Counted from the stretch's first letter, positions 39,759 through 49,600 are shown. The stretch: 64,000 nt of DNA from an uncultured Prevotellaceae bacterium (GCA_900315745.1 ONAG01000013.1:1-64000), one strand, 5' to 3'. Translations and numbers: made by a program. The notes: generated from the letters alone by a model not told the origin.

Positions 39759-42050
39759 TTATTGAAAACTCCTCTTGATCTTGTCCACGTATGCATCAAT
39801 GACTGCCACTGCCGTAATGCTTACTATATCGCGAACGCTGCTGCCGTAGTCGGCAAAATGTATTGGCTTGTTGAGACCCATCTGGATGGGACCTATCACC
39901 TCGATGTTTGGTTCCAATGCTTGTATCATCTTGTACGACGATCTCGCACTTGTCAGATTTGGGAAAATCAGTGTGTTCACGTCCATGCCTTTCAGTCGGT
40001 TGAAAGGATACAGAGAGTCGCGCAGTTCGCGGTCGAGGGCGGTGCTTATCTGCATTTCGCCATCAATGGGAAGGTCGGGCATCTGCTGGTGCAACTTGGC
40101 GACAGCCTCACGCACCTTTCGGCTGCCGTCTGATTGGTCGCTGCCGAAGTTGGAGTGGCTGATGAGGGCTATTCGGGGATGTTCGTTGAAGAATCTGACA
40201 GCCGTGGATGCCAACTTTGCAATATCGACAATCTGGTCGGTGTCAGGGTCGTTGTTTATCAATGTGTCGGCTACAAACAGGGTGCCTCGCTGGGAGTTGA
40301 TGATATGCATCGTACCGAAATTCTCGTATTCCGGCCTTACGCCTATTATTTCCTTCACCACCTTCAACGTGTTGGAGTATTTTGTGTAAAGACCTGTGAT
40401 GAAGGCATCGGCTTCGCCTGTCTCCACCATCATCATGCCGAAATAGTTGCGCTCGAACATCTTGTCGTTGGCTTCTTCGAAAGTGTAGCCATCGCGCTGG
40501 CGCTTCTCAGTTAGTATGTGCGCATAGCGTTCGCGGCGTTCTGCTTCACGGTCGTGGCGCAAATTGATTATTTCTATGCCTTCCAAACTAAGGTCCAACT
40601 GGTCTGCCAATTTCATGATTCGCTCGTCGTTGCCAAGCAGGACGGGGTAACAGATTCCCTCTGCCTTGGCTTGTACGGCAGCTTTCAGCATGGTGGGGTG
40701 TATGCCTTCTGCGAACACCACTTTTTGTGGGTGGGCGCGTGCCGTGTCGTAAAGCTTGCGAGTTACCTTGGTCTGAAGGCCGAGCATTTGCCTAAGTCCG
40801 TTCTTGTATTCCTCCCAATCGGTGATGGTGTGGCGTGCCACGCCACTGTCGATGGCTGCCTTGGCAACAGCTGCGGATACTTCGGTGATGAGGCGGGGAT
40901 CCACAGGCTTGGGTATGAAATAGGAAGGACCAAATGTCAGGTTGTTCACTTTGTAAACATCATTGACAACATCGGGAACAGGCTGCTTTGCCAAGTCGGC
41001 TATGGCGTGGACAGCTGCCATCTTCATTTCCTCGTTGATGGCGGTGGCGTGCACATCGAGTGCTCCACGGAATATGTATGGGAAGCCTATGACATTGTTG
41101 ATTTGGTTTGGATAATCTGAACGGCCTGTTGACATTAGCACGTCGGGACGGGAGTCCATGGCATCCTCATAGGATATTTCGGGAACGGGGTTGGCAAGTG
41201 CAAATACGATGGGAGCTTCTGCCATTGAGCGCACCATGTCTTTTGTCAGTACGTTGCCTTTGGACAAGCCGACAAACACGTCGGCTCCTCTTACCGCTTC
41301 TTCCAGTGTATGCACGTCTGTGCGGTTGGTGGCAAAGAAACGTTTCTGCTCGTTCAAGTTCTCGCGATCGCTGGTGATGACGCCTTTCGAGTCAAGCATG
41401 AGGATGTTTTCCTTCTGTGCACCCAATGCCATGTATAGTTTGGTGCACGAAATGGCTGCCGCACCTGCTCCGTTCACCACAATCTTCACTTTGCTGATGT
41501 CCTTGCCGTTCACCTCAAGGGCATTCTTCAGACCTGCTGCTGATATGATGGCGGTGCCGTGCTGGTCGTCGTGCATCACGGGGATGTCGAGTGTCCGCTT
41601 CAGACGCTCCTCAATGTAGAAACATTCCGGAGCCTTGATGTCTTCAAGGTTGATGCCGCCAAAAGTGGGGGCTATCTTTTCTACTGCCTCGCAGAATTTC
41701 TCGGGATCTTTCTCGGCTACTTCTATGTCAAAGACATCTATGCCTCCATATATCTTGAACAGCAACCCTTTGCCTTCCATCACGGGTTTCCCGCTGAGTG
41801 CGCCAATATCGCCAAGGCCAAGCACTGCGGTGCCGTTGCTTATGACTGCGACAAGATTTCCCTTGTCGGTATATTTGTACGCCTCGTCGGCATTGTCTTG
41901 TATTTCAAGACATGGGTATGCCACTCCTGGAGAATAGGCAAGGCTTAGGTCGGTTTGGGTGCGGTAGGGCTTGGTGGGTGATACTTCTATCTTTCCAGGC
42001 CTGCCGCTCTTGTGGTAGGCTAATGCTGCCTCTTTTGTTATCTTTACCAT
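39759..42050 (-). CDS. maeB: NADP-dependent malic enzyme with C-terminal phosphotransacetylase-like domain
   Basis: Oxidative decarboxylation of malate to pyruvate, 763 residues from [14 protein letters not shown]. The N-terminal 430 residues form the malic enzyme domain: [12 protein letters not shown], the NAD(P) site [12 protein letters not shown], and [15 protein letters not shown]. The remainder resembles phosphate acetyltransferase ([37 protein letters not shown]), which regulates MaeB-type enzymes allosterically. It heads a long leftward cluster that may reach the Crp-type gene at 35413. Confidence 0.95.
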   Translation of the reverse strand: MVKITKEAALAYHKSGRPGKIEVSPTKPYRTQTDLSLAYSPGVAYPCLEIQDNADEAYKYTDKGNLVAVISNGTAVLGLGDIGALSGKPVMEGKGLLFKIYGGIDVFDIEVAEKDPEKFCEAVEKIAPTFGGINLEDIKAPECFYIEERLKRTLDIPVMHDDQHGTAIISAAGLKNALEVNGKDISKVKIVVNGAGAAAISCTKLYMALGAQKENILMLDSKGVITSDRENLNEQKRFFATNRTDVHTLEEAVRGADVFVGLSKGNVLTKDMVRSMAEAPIVFALANPVPEISYEDAMDSRPDVLMSTGRSDYPNQINNVIGFPYIFRGALDVHATAINEEMKMAAVHAIADLAKQPVPDVVNDVYKVNNLTFGPSYFIPKPVDPRLITEVSAAVAKAAIDSGVARHTITDWEEYKNGLRQMLGLQTKVTRKLYDTARAHPQKVVFAEGIHPTMLKAAVQAKAEGICYPVLLGNDERIMKLADQLDLSLEGIEIINLRHDREAERRERYAHILTEKRQRDGYTFEEANDKMFERNYFGMMMVETGEADAFITGLYTKYSNTLKVVKEIIGVRPEYENFGTMHIINSQRGTLFVADTLINNDPDTDQIVDIAKLASTAVRFFNEHPRIALISHSNFGSDQSDGSRKVREAVAKLHQQMPDLPIDGEMQISTALDRELRDSLYPFNRLKGMDVNTLIFPNLTSARSSYKMIQALEPNIEVIGPIQMGLNKPIHFADYGSSVRDIVSITAVAVIDAYVDKIKRSFQ

Positions 42051-42086
42051 AATGAGTTTGACGTGTTGTCTTCTTGAAATTTGGGG

Positions 42087-42094
42087 CAAAGGTA
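42087..42094 (-). promoter_or_regulatory. -7 element for maeB (first of two candidates)
   Basis: The minus strand reads TACCTTTG 37 bases before the maeB start. A second TACCTTTG match lies at 42129-42136, so the operon may have two start sites. Confidence 0.55.
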
Positions 42095-42241
42095 GTCGTA
42101 TTTTTTGAATTATCCAACTAATTTTCAACAAAGGTATAAGGTGACGCAAAAATAGTAGGCAATACAGTAATGATAAGCCTTTTTTGCGGGGTGTGCTTGA
42201 TTATTCGCTTATATCATCTTGCTTTAAGGCAATAAAAGAAG

Positions 42242-42249
42242 TATGTTTG
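42242..42249 (+). promoter_or_regulatory. -7 element for the beta-helix lipoprotein gene
   Basis: TATGTTTG matches TAnnTTTG, 26 bases before the ATG at 42275 and 14 before the ATG at 42263. Confidence 0.55.
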
Positions 42250-42274
42250 CGTTATTATACTAATGGCTTTTATC

Positions 42275-43720
42275 ATGTCGAGGAAGTATATCCACATCTT
42301 GGCTTGGCTGTTTTGCCTTGCCGCCATTTTCTCTTGTTCCGACGATGATTCTTTCACATCATCGCCAAACAATAGGCTTGTCTTCTCTTCCGACACAGTC
42401 TCTCTCGACACGGTGTTTTCACAAGTGCCAACAGCAACGAAGACATTCTGGGTGTATAATAGGTCGGGGGATGGTATTAGATGTGCCAACGTCAGGCTTG
42501 AAAGGGGCAACCAAACAGGATTCAGAGTTAATGTGGATGGGGCTTTCTTGGGAAGCTCTTCAGGTTTTCTTGTCAACGATGTGGAGGTGAGAAACAAGGA
42601 CAGCATCAGAGTGTTTGTGGAATTGACTTCACCAATGAACAAAAAGGTGGAACCCACACTGCTTGAGGACAATTTGATTTTTAGTCTTGAAAGTGGGGTT
42701 GAACAAAAGGTGAACTTGAAAGCATGGACTTGGGATGCCATAACTTATTCCGACATGATAATTGATAAGGATTCTGTCATCGCTACTGAAAGACCTGTCA
42801 TAATTAGTGGTGGAATAACAGTGAAAGAAGGAGCCACGTTGACGATAGCTGCCGGCACCACTCTTTATTTCCAACAGAAAGCAGGAATAGACGTGTATGG
42901 ACGACTGCTCGTTGACGGAACGGCTGAACGAAACGTTATACTAAGAGGTGACAGGATTGACAGGATGTTCGACTACTTGCCCTACGACCGTGTCAGTGGA
43001 CAGTGGCAGGGAATCCATTTCCATGAATCATCTTATGAAAATGTCATAAACTTTGCCGACATACACAGCACTTACGATGCATTGGTCTGCGATTCTTCTG
43101 ATGTGTCGAGGCTGAAACTCAATCTCTACAATTCTGTTGTGCACAATTGTCAGGGGTATGGGTTGAAATGCACCAATGCTGTTGTTGATGTGGTGAATTG
43201 TCAACTTTCCAACACTCTGCACGACTGCATGGCGGTGTATGGAGGCGTTGCAAGAATAATGCAAACCACAATAGCCCAGTTCTATCCTTTTGATGCCAAC
43301 AGAGGTGCGGCATTACGGTTTGCAAATGTAAAGGATGGCAAGGTCTATCCTTTGTATAATTTCTCATGCATCAATTGTCTTGTCACAGGATATGGTGATG
43401 ACGTGGTGATGAGTGAGGCGGACTCTACAGCCAACTATACTTTCGATTTCGACCATTGTTTGCTCAGAACACCTTCTGTGGAGGATACTACGAGGGTGCA
43501 TGATGTCATTTGGGAAGACCCTAAGGACACGGTATCTTGTGGTACAAAACACTTCAAAAAAGTGGATTCTGACAAACAAGACTATGATTTCCGACTTGAT
43601 TCGGTATCCATGGCGATAGGCAAAGCGGTGAAGCTGGAACAACTCATGCACGACAGGCTTGGAGTGAGGCGAGATGAAGAGCCTGACTTGGGTTGTTATG
43701 AATATGTAAAAAATGAATAA
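42275..43720 (+). CDS. Right-handed beta-helix lipoprotein
   Basis: About 481 residues from MSRKYIHILAW; a 4-residue longer start at 42263 is possible. The signal peptide ends AAIFSC-SDDDS, so it is lipid-anchored. An N-terminal beta-sandwich is followed by a parallel beta-helix region from about residue 170 (ISGGITVKEGATLTIAAGTTLYF, YNSVVHNCQGYGLKCTNAVVD, NTLHDCMAVYGG). The C terminus RDEEPDLGCYEY matches choice-of-anchor-Q surface proteins. No catalytic residues are identified. The cytidine deaminase gene follows after 20 bases. Confidence 0.83.
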   Translation: MSRKYIHILAWLFCLAAIFSCSDDDSFTSSPNNRLVFSSDTVSLDTVFSQVPTATKTFWVYNRSGDGIRCANVRLERGNQTGFRVNVDGAFLGSSSGFLVNDVEVRNKDSIRVFVELTSPMNKKVEPTLLEDNLIFSLESGVEQKVNLKAWTWDAITYSDMIIDKDSVIATERPVIISGGITVKEGATLTIAAGTTLYFQQKAGIDVYGRLLVDGTAERNVILRGDRIDRMFDYLPYDRVSGQWQGIHFHESSYENVINFADIHSTYDALVCDSSDVSRLKLNLYNSVVHNCQGYGLKCTNAVVDVVNCQLSNTLHDCMAVYGGVARIMQTTIAQFYPFDANRGAALRFANVKDGKVYPLYNFSCINCLVTGYGDDVVMSEADSTANYTFDFDHCLLRTPSVEDTTRVHDVIWEDPKDTVSCGTKHFKKVDSDKQDYDFRLDSVSMAIGKAVKLEQLMHDRLGVRRDEEPDLGCYEYVKNE

Positions 43721-43740
43721 TCTGAAAAACCTGAAAGACT

Positions 43741-44220
43741 ATGAAAGATATTGAAATCAAAATCAATTATCAATTCATGACACTGGATGAATTGGATGGT
43801 GAAGACCGAATGTTGGTGGAAACAGCCATCAAAGCCACAAACAATTCCAATGCCAAATACTCTCATTTCTGTGTGGGTGCGGCTTTGCTATTGGAAGATG
43901 GCTCGGTGGTGGTAGGAGCCAATCAAGAGAATGCTGTCTTCCCATTGGGGCTTTGTGCAGAAAGAACTGCCATTTTTGCCGCTCAAGCACAGACTCCTCA
44001 ACTGGCAATGAAAAAATTGGCTGTGGCAGCACGCAACGAACAGGGATTGGTGAGAAATCCCGTCTCGCCATGTGGCTCATGCAGACAGGTGATGCTTGAG
44101 ATGGAAGACCGTTACAAACAGCCAATGAAGGTCTTGTTGTATGGCACTGATGGCGTGTTTGTGGTGGACTCTGCCCGAGACTTGTTGCCTTTGTGCTTCC
44201 TCGACGAGAGTATGAAATGA
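43741..44220 (+). CDS. cdd: Cytidine deaminase
   Basis: Zinc enzyme converting (deoxy)cytidine to uridine in nucleoside salvage, 159 residues. Motifs: SHFCVGAALLLEDG, CAERTAIFAA (zinc cysteine and catalytic glutamate), and SPCGSCRQVMLEM (two zinc cysteines), i.e. the three-cysteine tetrameric type. The N-terminal 20 residues are a family-variable extension. It lies 20 bases after the lipoprotein gene and 40 before the AlkZ-related gene. Confidence 0.95.
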   Translation: MKDIEIKINYQFMTLDELDGEDRMLVETAIKATNNSNAKYSHFCVGAALLLEDGSVVVGANQENAVFPLGLCAERTAIFAAQAQTPQLAMKKLAVAARNEQGLVRNPVSPCGSCRQVMLEMEDRYKQPMKVLLYGTDGVFVVDSARDLLPLCFLDESMK

Positions 44221-44260
44221 TGACAAGACCAGGCTGGTGTCTTGGTTCTAATGAAGTGAT

Positions 44261-44944
44261 TTGAATGTTGTGTTCATGACAGACGTGAATATTCATTCTG
44301 GAGCCCAACTTGCCTCTTTGGTAAATGAGATTGGGTTCTTGCCTCTTTTGTATAGTGGCATCAATGGGTTCTCTGCCGAGGAATTGGTTGCCGATGATTG
44401 TAGGTATGTGGTTTTTCCCGACGGTGGATGGGATTGGCCGTTGTGGAAATGGAAAGGCTCCGTCATCACCGATGGTGGGTGCGTGTATGGCAAGTTCTTC
44501 AACCGAAAGGCGGGATTTGTCAGCAAGAAATGGTGGCAGGATTTCTATAATTACCGTCGTAGCAGGATCGGCAAGCCTGCAGAAGGCTCAATAGAGGAGG
44601 CAATCTTGCAGACTTTGCAGGTGAACGGGAGCATGATAACACGTGACTTGCGTGCTGAATGTGGCTTTACTGGAACTGGTATGCGTGGTCGTTTTGATTC
44701 ATACGTCTCCAAGTTGCAGATGGGATGTTACATAGTGACCGAGGATTTCGTTTATCCTAAAGACAAACATAATAAGGAATATGGATGGGGCTTGTCGTTG
44801 CTTGCTACTCCAGAAAGACTTTATGGGTTGGAAGCTTGTCGATGCGATAGGACGCCAGAAGAGTCTTTTGCACGTATTTATGAACATTTCAAGCACATTC
44901 TGCCAAATGCAGCCGACAAACAATTGCTGAGGCTGATAGGGTAG
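44261..44944 (+). CDS. AlkZ-related winged-helix protein
   Basis: 227 residues. The sequence matches a conserved Bacteroidales group, remembered as AlkZ-related (HTH_42-like, as in DNA glycosylases that unhook crosslinks), with GIDFPVFPDGGWDWPLWKWKG-type and SMITRDLRAECGFTG segments present here in variant form. Length is about half of a full AlkZ, and the catalytic QxQ motif is not seen, so activity is doubtful. The start could also be the ATG at 44276 (MTDVNIHSG). A DNA-binding role is inference. Confidence 0.6.
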   Translation: MNVVFMTDVNIHSGAQLASLVNEIGFLPLLYSGINGFSAEELVADDCRYVVFPDGGWDWPLWKWKGSVITDGGCVYGKFFNRKAGFVSKKWWQDFYNYRRSRIGKPAEGSIEEAILQTLQVNGSMITRDLRAECGFTGTGMRGRFDSYVSKLQMGCYIVTEDFVYPKDKHNKEYGWGLSLLATPERLYGLEACRCDRTPEESFARIYEHFKHILPNAADKQLLRLIG

Positions 44945-45003
44945 AAGTGGATTCCATTTCCATGTTTTTCTTGTTTTGTTGTGGCTTTTTGCCTATTCTT
45001 TTG

Positions 45004-45011
45004 TAATTTTG
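45004..45011 (+). promoter_or_regulatory. -7 element for rfbC
   Basis: TAATTTTG matches TAnnTTTG 18 bases before the ATG at 45029, which argues against the upstream ATG at 44981. Confidence 0.6.
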
Positions 45012-45028
45012 CACATTATTTAGAAGTT

Positions 45029-45601
45029 ATGGAAATAATCAATACAGCCATAGAGGACGTTGTTGTTCTCAAACCACGTGTTTTTGAAGACCAAAGAGGG
45101 TATTTTTTCGAGTCTTATTCCAAACGTGAATTTGACAAGTTGGTAAAGGAAATAGTATTTGTCCAAGACAATGAAAGCAAGTCTTCTTATGGGGTCGTCA
45201 GAGGACTTCATTTCCAGAAATGGCCTTTCTCACAAAGCAAATTGGTGAAAGTCATCAAAGGAAAGGTGCTCGACGTTGCGGTTGACATAAGAAAGGGTTC
45301 GCCCACTTACGGAAAAAGTGTTTCGGTGGAGCTTTCCGGCGAGAACAAGCTCATGTTGTTCATACCGAGAGGTTTCGCTCATGGCTTTGCTGTGCTTTCC
45401 GATGAAGCAGTGTTCCAATACAAGTGCGATGACTTCTACCACCCTGAGAGTGAAGGTGGTATAGCTTGGGATGACCCAGACTTGAACATCGACTGGAAAC
45501 TGCCTGCGGAAAAGATTATCCTTTCAGAGAAAGACAAGAAACATCCCCAGTTCAAGGATTTTGATTCTCCGTTCGATTCTAACGTTGACTTATATAAATA
45601 G
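45029..45601 (+). CDS. rfbC: dTDP-4-dehydrorhamnose 3,5-epimerase
   Basis: Third enzyme of dTDP-L-rhamnose synthesis, 190 residues from MEIINTAIEDVVVLKP. RmlC motifs: FEDQRGYFFESYS, VRGLHFQKWPFSQSKLVKVIKGKVLDVAVDIRKGSPTYGK (seen in parts), and FIPRGFAHGFAVLSD, which hold the catalytic histidine and tyrosine. It stands alone here without rfbA, rfbB or rfbD. It converges on glmS with a shared terminator. Confidence 0.95.
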   Translation: MEIINTAIEDVVVLKPRVFEDQRGYFFESYSKREFDKLVKEIVFVQDNESKSSYGVVRGLHFQKWPFSQSKLVKVIKGKVLDVAVDIRKGSPTYGKSVSVELSGENKLMLFIPRGFAHGFAVLSDEAVFQYKCDDFYHPESEGGIAWDDPDLNIDWKLPAEKIILSEKDKKHPQFKDFDSPFDSNVDLYK

Positions 45602-45609
45602 GTAGTGAC

Positions 45610-45638
45610 CCGTGGAAGAAACTGATTTCATTCCACGG
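45610..45638. terminator. Bidirectional terminator between rfbC and glmS
   Basis: CCGTGGAA (45610-45617) and TTCCACGG (45631-45638) pair, extended inward by GAAA/TTTC around CTGA with one bulged base. The glmS stop lies within the stem region's right side. Confidence 0.75.
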
Positions 45639-47484
45639 TTACACTTTTTGCAAGATTGCGCGGCTGGTCAACATTCAGACCTTTCACCACTGCCACATGG
45701 TAGGCTATTAGTTGGAGAGGAATGACGGAGAGCAATGGGACAAGAGTTTCTAAGGTTTCTGGTATCTCTATTACAAAAGAGGACATCTCCTTGACTTCTG
45801 TGTCGCCTTCGGTCACGATGGCGATGATGCGCCCGTTGCGGGCTATCACTTCTTGAATGTTGCTGATGATTTTTTTGTATAGTCGATGGTGTGTCGCCAC
45901 AAACACCACTGGCATGTTCTCATCTACAAGGGCTATAGGTCCATGCTTCATTTCAGCTGCTGGATACCCCTCGGCGTGGATGTAACTTATCTCTTTCAGT
46001 TTCAACGCACCTTCCAGAGCCACAGGATAGTTCATGCCACGCCCCATGTATAGGGTGTTGCGAGCGTATGTCAATGTGCGGGCTATGTCGCGGATATGCT
46101 CGTTCTGTTTCAGAATTTGCTCTATCTTCTCTGGTATGCGTGCCAATTCGTCGATGTGGGTGTCGAACGTGGCATTATCGATGGCTCCTTTTTCTTTGCC
46201 TAAAGCTAAGGCAAATAGTGTGAGCACGGTGACTTGCCCGGTAAAGGCTTTCGTGGATGCCACACCTATCTCGGGTCCTACGTGGATGTAAATGCCTGTG
46301 TCAGAGGCACGTGCAATACTTGAACCTACAGAGTTGACAATGCCGAAGCAGAGTGCTCCATTTTCCTTTGCCAAGTTGAAGGCTGCAAGTGTGTCGGCGG
46401 TTTCGCCACTTTGTGAGATGGCTATCACGATGTCGTCGCTCTTGATGACGGGATTGCGGTAGCGGAATTCACTCGCATATTCCACTTCTACAGGCACCTT
46501 GCAGAATTTCTCTATCATTTGTTTGCCTATCAGACCGGCATGCCATGATGTGCCACATGCCACTATTATGAAACGACCTGCATTGACAAGCTGTTCCCGA
46601 TGAAGGTTTATGGTGCTTAGCACAATCTTGTGTTCTTTAGCCAACAACCTTCCACGCATGCAGTCGGAGATACAGCGAGGCTGGTCGAAAATCTCTTTCA
46701 ACATATAGTGTGGATAACCGCCTTTCTCAAGCTTGTCGAGGTCGATATCGACATCATGCACGTTGGGTGCCACAATATCGCGGGAGTTGGCTAAATTCCT
46801 TACTGTTATTTCTTTTCCTCGACGGATTACGGCTACCTCTTCGTCGTTAAGGTACAATATGTGCTTGGTATAACCTACTATTGGCAAAGCATCTGAAGCA
46901 AGGAAATATTCGTCACCGTTGTTTCCTATACCTACAACAAGAGGACTGCTCTTGCGAGCGCAGATTATCTCGTCAGGGTGCTCACGGTCGAGAACGGCAA
47001 TGGCATAAGCTCCCACCACACGACGGAGGGCATACAATACTGCCAAACCGAGGTCGAGATTGAATCGTTGCTGCACAAATTCAATAAGCTGGACAAGTAC
47101 CTCTGTATCTGTGCTGCTCTTGAAATGGTAACCTTTGTTCGTCAGATATTCCTTGATGTTGGCATAGTTCTCAATGATGCCGTTATGCACCAAAGCAAGG
47201 CGACCGCTCTCTGATAGATGGGGGTGGGCATTGACTGAAGACGGTTCACCATGGGTTGCCCAACGGGTGTGGGCGATGCCTATGCTGCCTGTGGTGTCAT
47301 GGCCGCTTGCGTATTCTTCCAAATTAGATACCTTGCCTTTTTCCTTATATACGTTCATCGTTCCTTTGCCGTTGATTAATGCAACACCGGCAGAATCGTA
47401 ACCACGGTATTCCAAACGCTTGAGTCCTCCAATAAGCACGGGATAGGCTTCACGCGTGCCAATATAACCTACAATACCACACAT
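45628..47484 (-). CDS. glmS: Glutamine-fructose-6-phosphate aminotransferase (isomerising)
   Basis: First step of hexosamine synthesis, 618 residues. The N-terminal glutaminase domain starts MCGIVGYIGTREAYPV with the nucleophile Cys directly after Met; HTRWATHGEPSSVNAHPH follows near residue 72. Two SIS domains hold FIIVACGTSWHAGLIGK and ISQSGETADTLAAFN, and the C terminus is LAKSVTVE. Single gene with its own promoter. No glmS ribozyme is expected in this phylum, and none is seen. Confidence 0.97.
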   Translation of the reverse strand: MCGIVGYIGTREAYPVLIGGLKRLEYRGYDSAGVALINGKGTMNVYKEKGKVSNLEEYASGHDTTGSIGIAHTRWATHGEPSSVNAHPHLSESGRLALVHNGIIENYANIKEYLTNKGYHFKSSTDTEVLVQLIEFVQQRFNLDLGLAVLYALRRVVGAYAIAVLDREHPDEIICARKSSPLVVGIGNNGDEYFLASDALPIVGYTKHILYLNDEEVAVIRRGKEITVRNLANSRDIVAPNVHDVDIDLDKLEKGGYPHYMLKEIFDQPRCISDCMRGRLLAKEHKIVLSTINLHREQLVNAGRFIIVACGTSWHAGLIGKQMIEKFCKVPVEVEYASEFRYRNPVIKSDDIVIAISQSGETADTLAAFNLAKENGALCFGIVNSVGSSIARASDTGIYIHVGPEIGVASTKAFTGQVTVLTLFALALGKEKGAIDNATFDTHIDELARIPEKIEQILKQNEHIRDIARTLTYARNTLYMGRGMNYPVALEGALKLKEISYIHAEGYPAAEMKHGPIALVDENMPVVFVATHHRLYKKIISNIQEVIARNGRIIAIVTEGDTEVKEMSSFVIEIPETLETLVPLLSVIPLQLIAYHVAVVKGLNVDQPRNLAKSVTVE

Positions 47485-47524
47485 TTTTGTTTCTTTTTAT
47501 CGTTATTATTTAATTTTTTTAATG

Positions 47525-47532
47525 CAAACGTA
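47525..47532 (-). promoter_or_regulatory. -7 element for glmS
   Basis: The minus strand reads TACGTTTG (TAnnTTTG), 41 bases before the glmS start. Confidence 0.55.
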
Positions 47533-47644
47533 TGCTTTTTTTGATTTATTATATCAAAAGGCAATAAAATTTGTTGTTTTTGTTGCTTTTTGTCAATTTG
47601 TCACAAAAGATGGCAAAAAACTTTCAAATGTCAATGCTTTGACG

Positions 47645-47652
47645 TAATTTTG
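47645..47652 (+). promoter_or_regulatory. -7 element for the trypsin-like lipoprotein gene
   Basis: TAATTTTG matches TAnnTTTG, 15 bases before the ATG at 47668 and 21 before the alternative ATG at 47674. Confidence 0.6.
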
Positions 47653-47667
47653 CCGTAAAATTTAAAT

Positions 47668-48783
47668 ATGTATATGAAAAGACAAACTTACTTAGCCATC
47701 TTTATGGCGGTTTTTGCATTTCTTGCCTCTTCTTGTGGGAAGAAATCGGCAGATGAAATCTTTGAAGAACAAAAAAGCGGAGTTGTTCTCGTGCTCAACA
47801 AGTTTTATTATGAAGTGGAGATGCCTGGCGGACAAAAGCTTTTCTTCAATGGCTTAGACCAGAATGGTTCCATGGTGGGATTCACCACCAATGAAAATGA
47901 GGCAAGGAAAAATGCCCAAATGCTGAATGGAACAGGATTCTTCATCAGTGACGATGGGAAATTCATTACCAACAGGCATGTGGCTGTCACTGACATTAAT
48001 GCACAACAGCTGAAAGCCAATCTCGCAAACATCATAAGGGCGGCACTCATGCAGTGTGCCATGACCGCAAGACAAATAAAGTCACAGTACAACATGCTTG
48101 AAGCTCAGAAGGCACAGTTCATGGAGTACGATTTCTTTGGAAATGTCATAGCTGGTGATGAAAGTCGTATAGCAAGCATCATTCAGGAACAGAGAAAATT
48201 GCAACAGATGTACAATCAGGTGGCTGAGTCGGCAAAGCATTTGCAGAGTGCAAACTTGTCCAACATAAAGGTTAACACGGTCTGCAATATTGGAATCACC
48301 TATGATGGTCAGAAGGTTAATGGGCCATCCGACTTCCTCGTGAAAAACCCATGCAAGGTGTTGAAGGTGTCGGACAAGGAAAATGCCGACCTCGCACTAT
48401 TGCAACTCGAAAGCAAGAAAACACCAAAGGGGGCGTTCGTTTACCAATTTGCCGGAGATGGAAACAAAAAGTATTTCAATGGGAAATCTTCAGAGGCAAA
48501 GGTCAAAATTGACCAGCAGCTTTACATGATTGGCTACAATGCCGGATTGATGTTGGCAAACACCGAGAAAGGCATCAGTGTGCAGATGACAAGTGGAAGG
48601 GTGACACAAACACCAGATGGTGATAGGATAACTTATAGCATACCTACAGTGCAGGGTTCAAGCGGTAGTCCGGTAATAGATGAGAATGGGAATGTGGTCG
48701 CTGTAAACTTTGCTAAACTAATGGGAAGTGATAATTTCAATTTCGGCATACCACTTGAAAGGATAAGGGAATTCCTGAATTGA
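47668..48783 (+). CDS. Trypsin-like serine protease lipoprotein with helical insertion
   Basis: 371 residues; lipoprotein signal peptide cleaved before C23 (FLASSC-GKKSAD). The chymotrypsin-fold triad can be placed as H104 (ITNRHVAV), D241 (NADLALLQL) and S332 (VQGSSGSPVIDENG). Between H and D lies an unusual insertion of about 90 residues (110-200), rich in Ala, Gln, Met and Arg and probably helical (ANIIRAALMQCAMTARQIK, SIIQEQRKLQQMYNQVAES). No PDZ domain follows, unlike DegP. Substrate unknown. ATG at 47674 is an alternative start. Confidence 0.85.
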   Translation: MYMKRQTYLAIFMAVFAFLASSCGKKSADEIFEEQKSGVVLVLNKFYYEVEMPGGQKLFFNGLDQNGSMVGFTTNENEARKNAQMLNGTGFFISDDGKFITNRHVAVTDINAQQLKANLANIIRAALMQCAMTARQIKSQYNMLEAQKAQFMEYDFFGNVIAGDESRIASIIQEQRKLQQMYNQVAESAKHLQSANLSNIKVNTVCNIGITYDGQKVNGPSDFLVKNPCKVLKVSDKENADLALLQLESKKTPKGAFVYQFAGDGNKKYFNGKSSEAKVKIDQQLYMIGYNAGLMLANTEKGISVQMTSGRVTQTPDGDRITYSIPTVQGSSGSPVIDENGNVVAVNFAKLMGSDNFNFGIPLERIREFLN

Positions 48784-48795
48784 GGATATAAAAAA

Positions 48796-48844
48796 GAAAA
48801 TGCCAAGGTATGGTGATGAATTCTCCACAGCTCTTGGCATTTTC
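48796..48844. terminator. Bidirectional terminator
   Basis: GAAAATGCCAAG (48796-48807) is exactly inverted at 48833-48844 with a 25-base loop. It lies between the convergent protease and outer-membrane protein genes. Confidence 0.75.
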
Positions 48845-48862
48845 ATTGATAGTCAATAAAAA

Positions 48863-49600
48863 TCAATACACCTTGAAGCGGTAGCCAACTGTTAAAGCGA
48901 TTACGTGCATACGAGCATTACCGAGCCTTTTTTCTCCAAAATCACTTTTTGCAAGTCCTGTCAAGGGGAAGCCATAGTAGCCTTCCACATAGAGGTTCTT
49001 GGTTTCATAACCAAAACCACCAAGAACGTGGGCAGTACGTTTATGAAGGTGATTTGTGATTTCATTTTCGGATGAACCGCTACTATTCTCCTTTGTTACT
49101 TTGGATTTAAGGTGTACATTGAACAAAAAACCAGCGGTAAAACAAAAGTTGCGAATGGGGTAGTAGCGCACCTTATAGAGAGTGTTCATGCAGGTAAAAC
49201 TATAATCGTATGGACCTCTTGATTCTGAAGGTATTGGCACCTCTTCTCCCCCATTTTCCTCCATATATCTTTTTTGTTGTTCTTTAGTGTATAAAAGATT
49301 TCTCAATTCATCATCAGAGTGGAATTTGTCCCATGCATTATATGAACCTTGTTGTGAGAAGCCCAATTCGAAACTCATGCCCCAATGATTTGTGAAATAT
49401 GTCTGAATCATTCCACCTACATAGGGAGAGACTGCTGTCTTGCTGTCGAATTTTGTCATATGGGAAACAACTAACCCTCCCACGGGAGCAGCATAGATAT
49501 CAAAAGGATCGTGCCAACGGTTTTCATCACGCCACTCTTGGGCTGATATTGATTGCGATGCCAACATGAGGGCTAAGAGACCGAATAATAATCTTTTCAT
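48863..49600 (-). CDS. Porin-like outer-membrane beta-barrel protein
   Basis: About 245 residues from MKRLLFGLLALM; upstream in-frame sequence lacks protein character. The signal peptide ends SQSISAQ. The mature part has alternating strands (GGMIQTYFTNHWGMSFELGFSQQGS, LYKVRYYPIRNFCFTAGFLFNVHLKS) and ends VIALTVGYRFKVY, with a terminal aromatic as in outer-membrane barrels. It fits the PorT/outer membrane beta-barrel group; function unknown. Confidence 0.78.
   Translation of the reverse strand: MKRLLFGLLALMLASQSISAQEWRDENRWHDPFDIYAAPVGGLVVSHMTKFDSKTAVSPYVGGMIQTYFTNHWGMSFELGFSQQGSYNAWDKFHSDDELRNLLYTKEQQKRYMEENGGEEVPIPSESRGPYDYSFTCMNTLYKVRYYPIRNFCFTAGFLFNVHLKSKVTKENSSGSSENEITNHLHKRTAHVLGGFGYETKNLYVEGYYGFPLTGLAKSDFGEKRLGNARMHVIALTVGYRFKVY

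Noticed and set aside
45628..47532. glmS ribozyme upstream of glmS
   Set aside because: Only about 40 bases of leader follow the promoter, too short, and no ribozyme core is seen.
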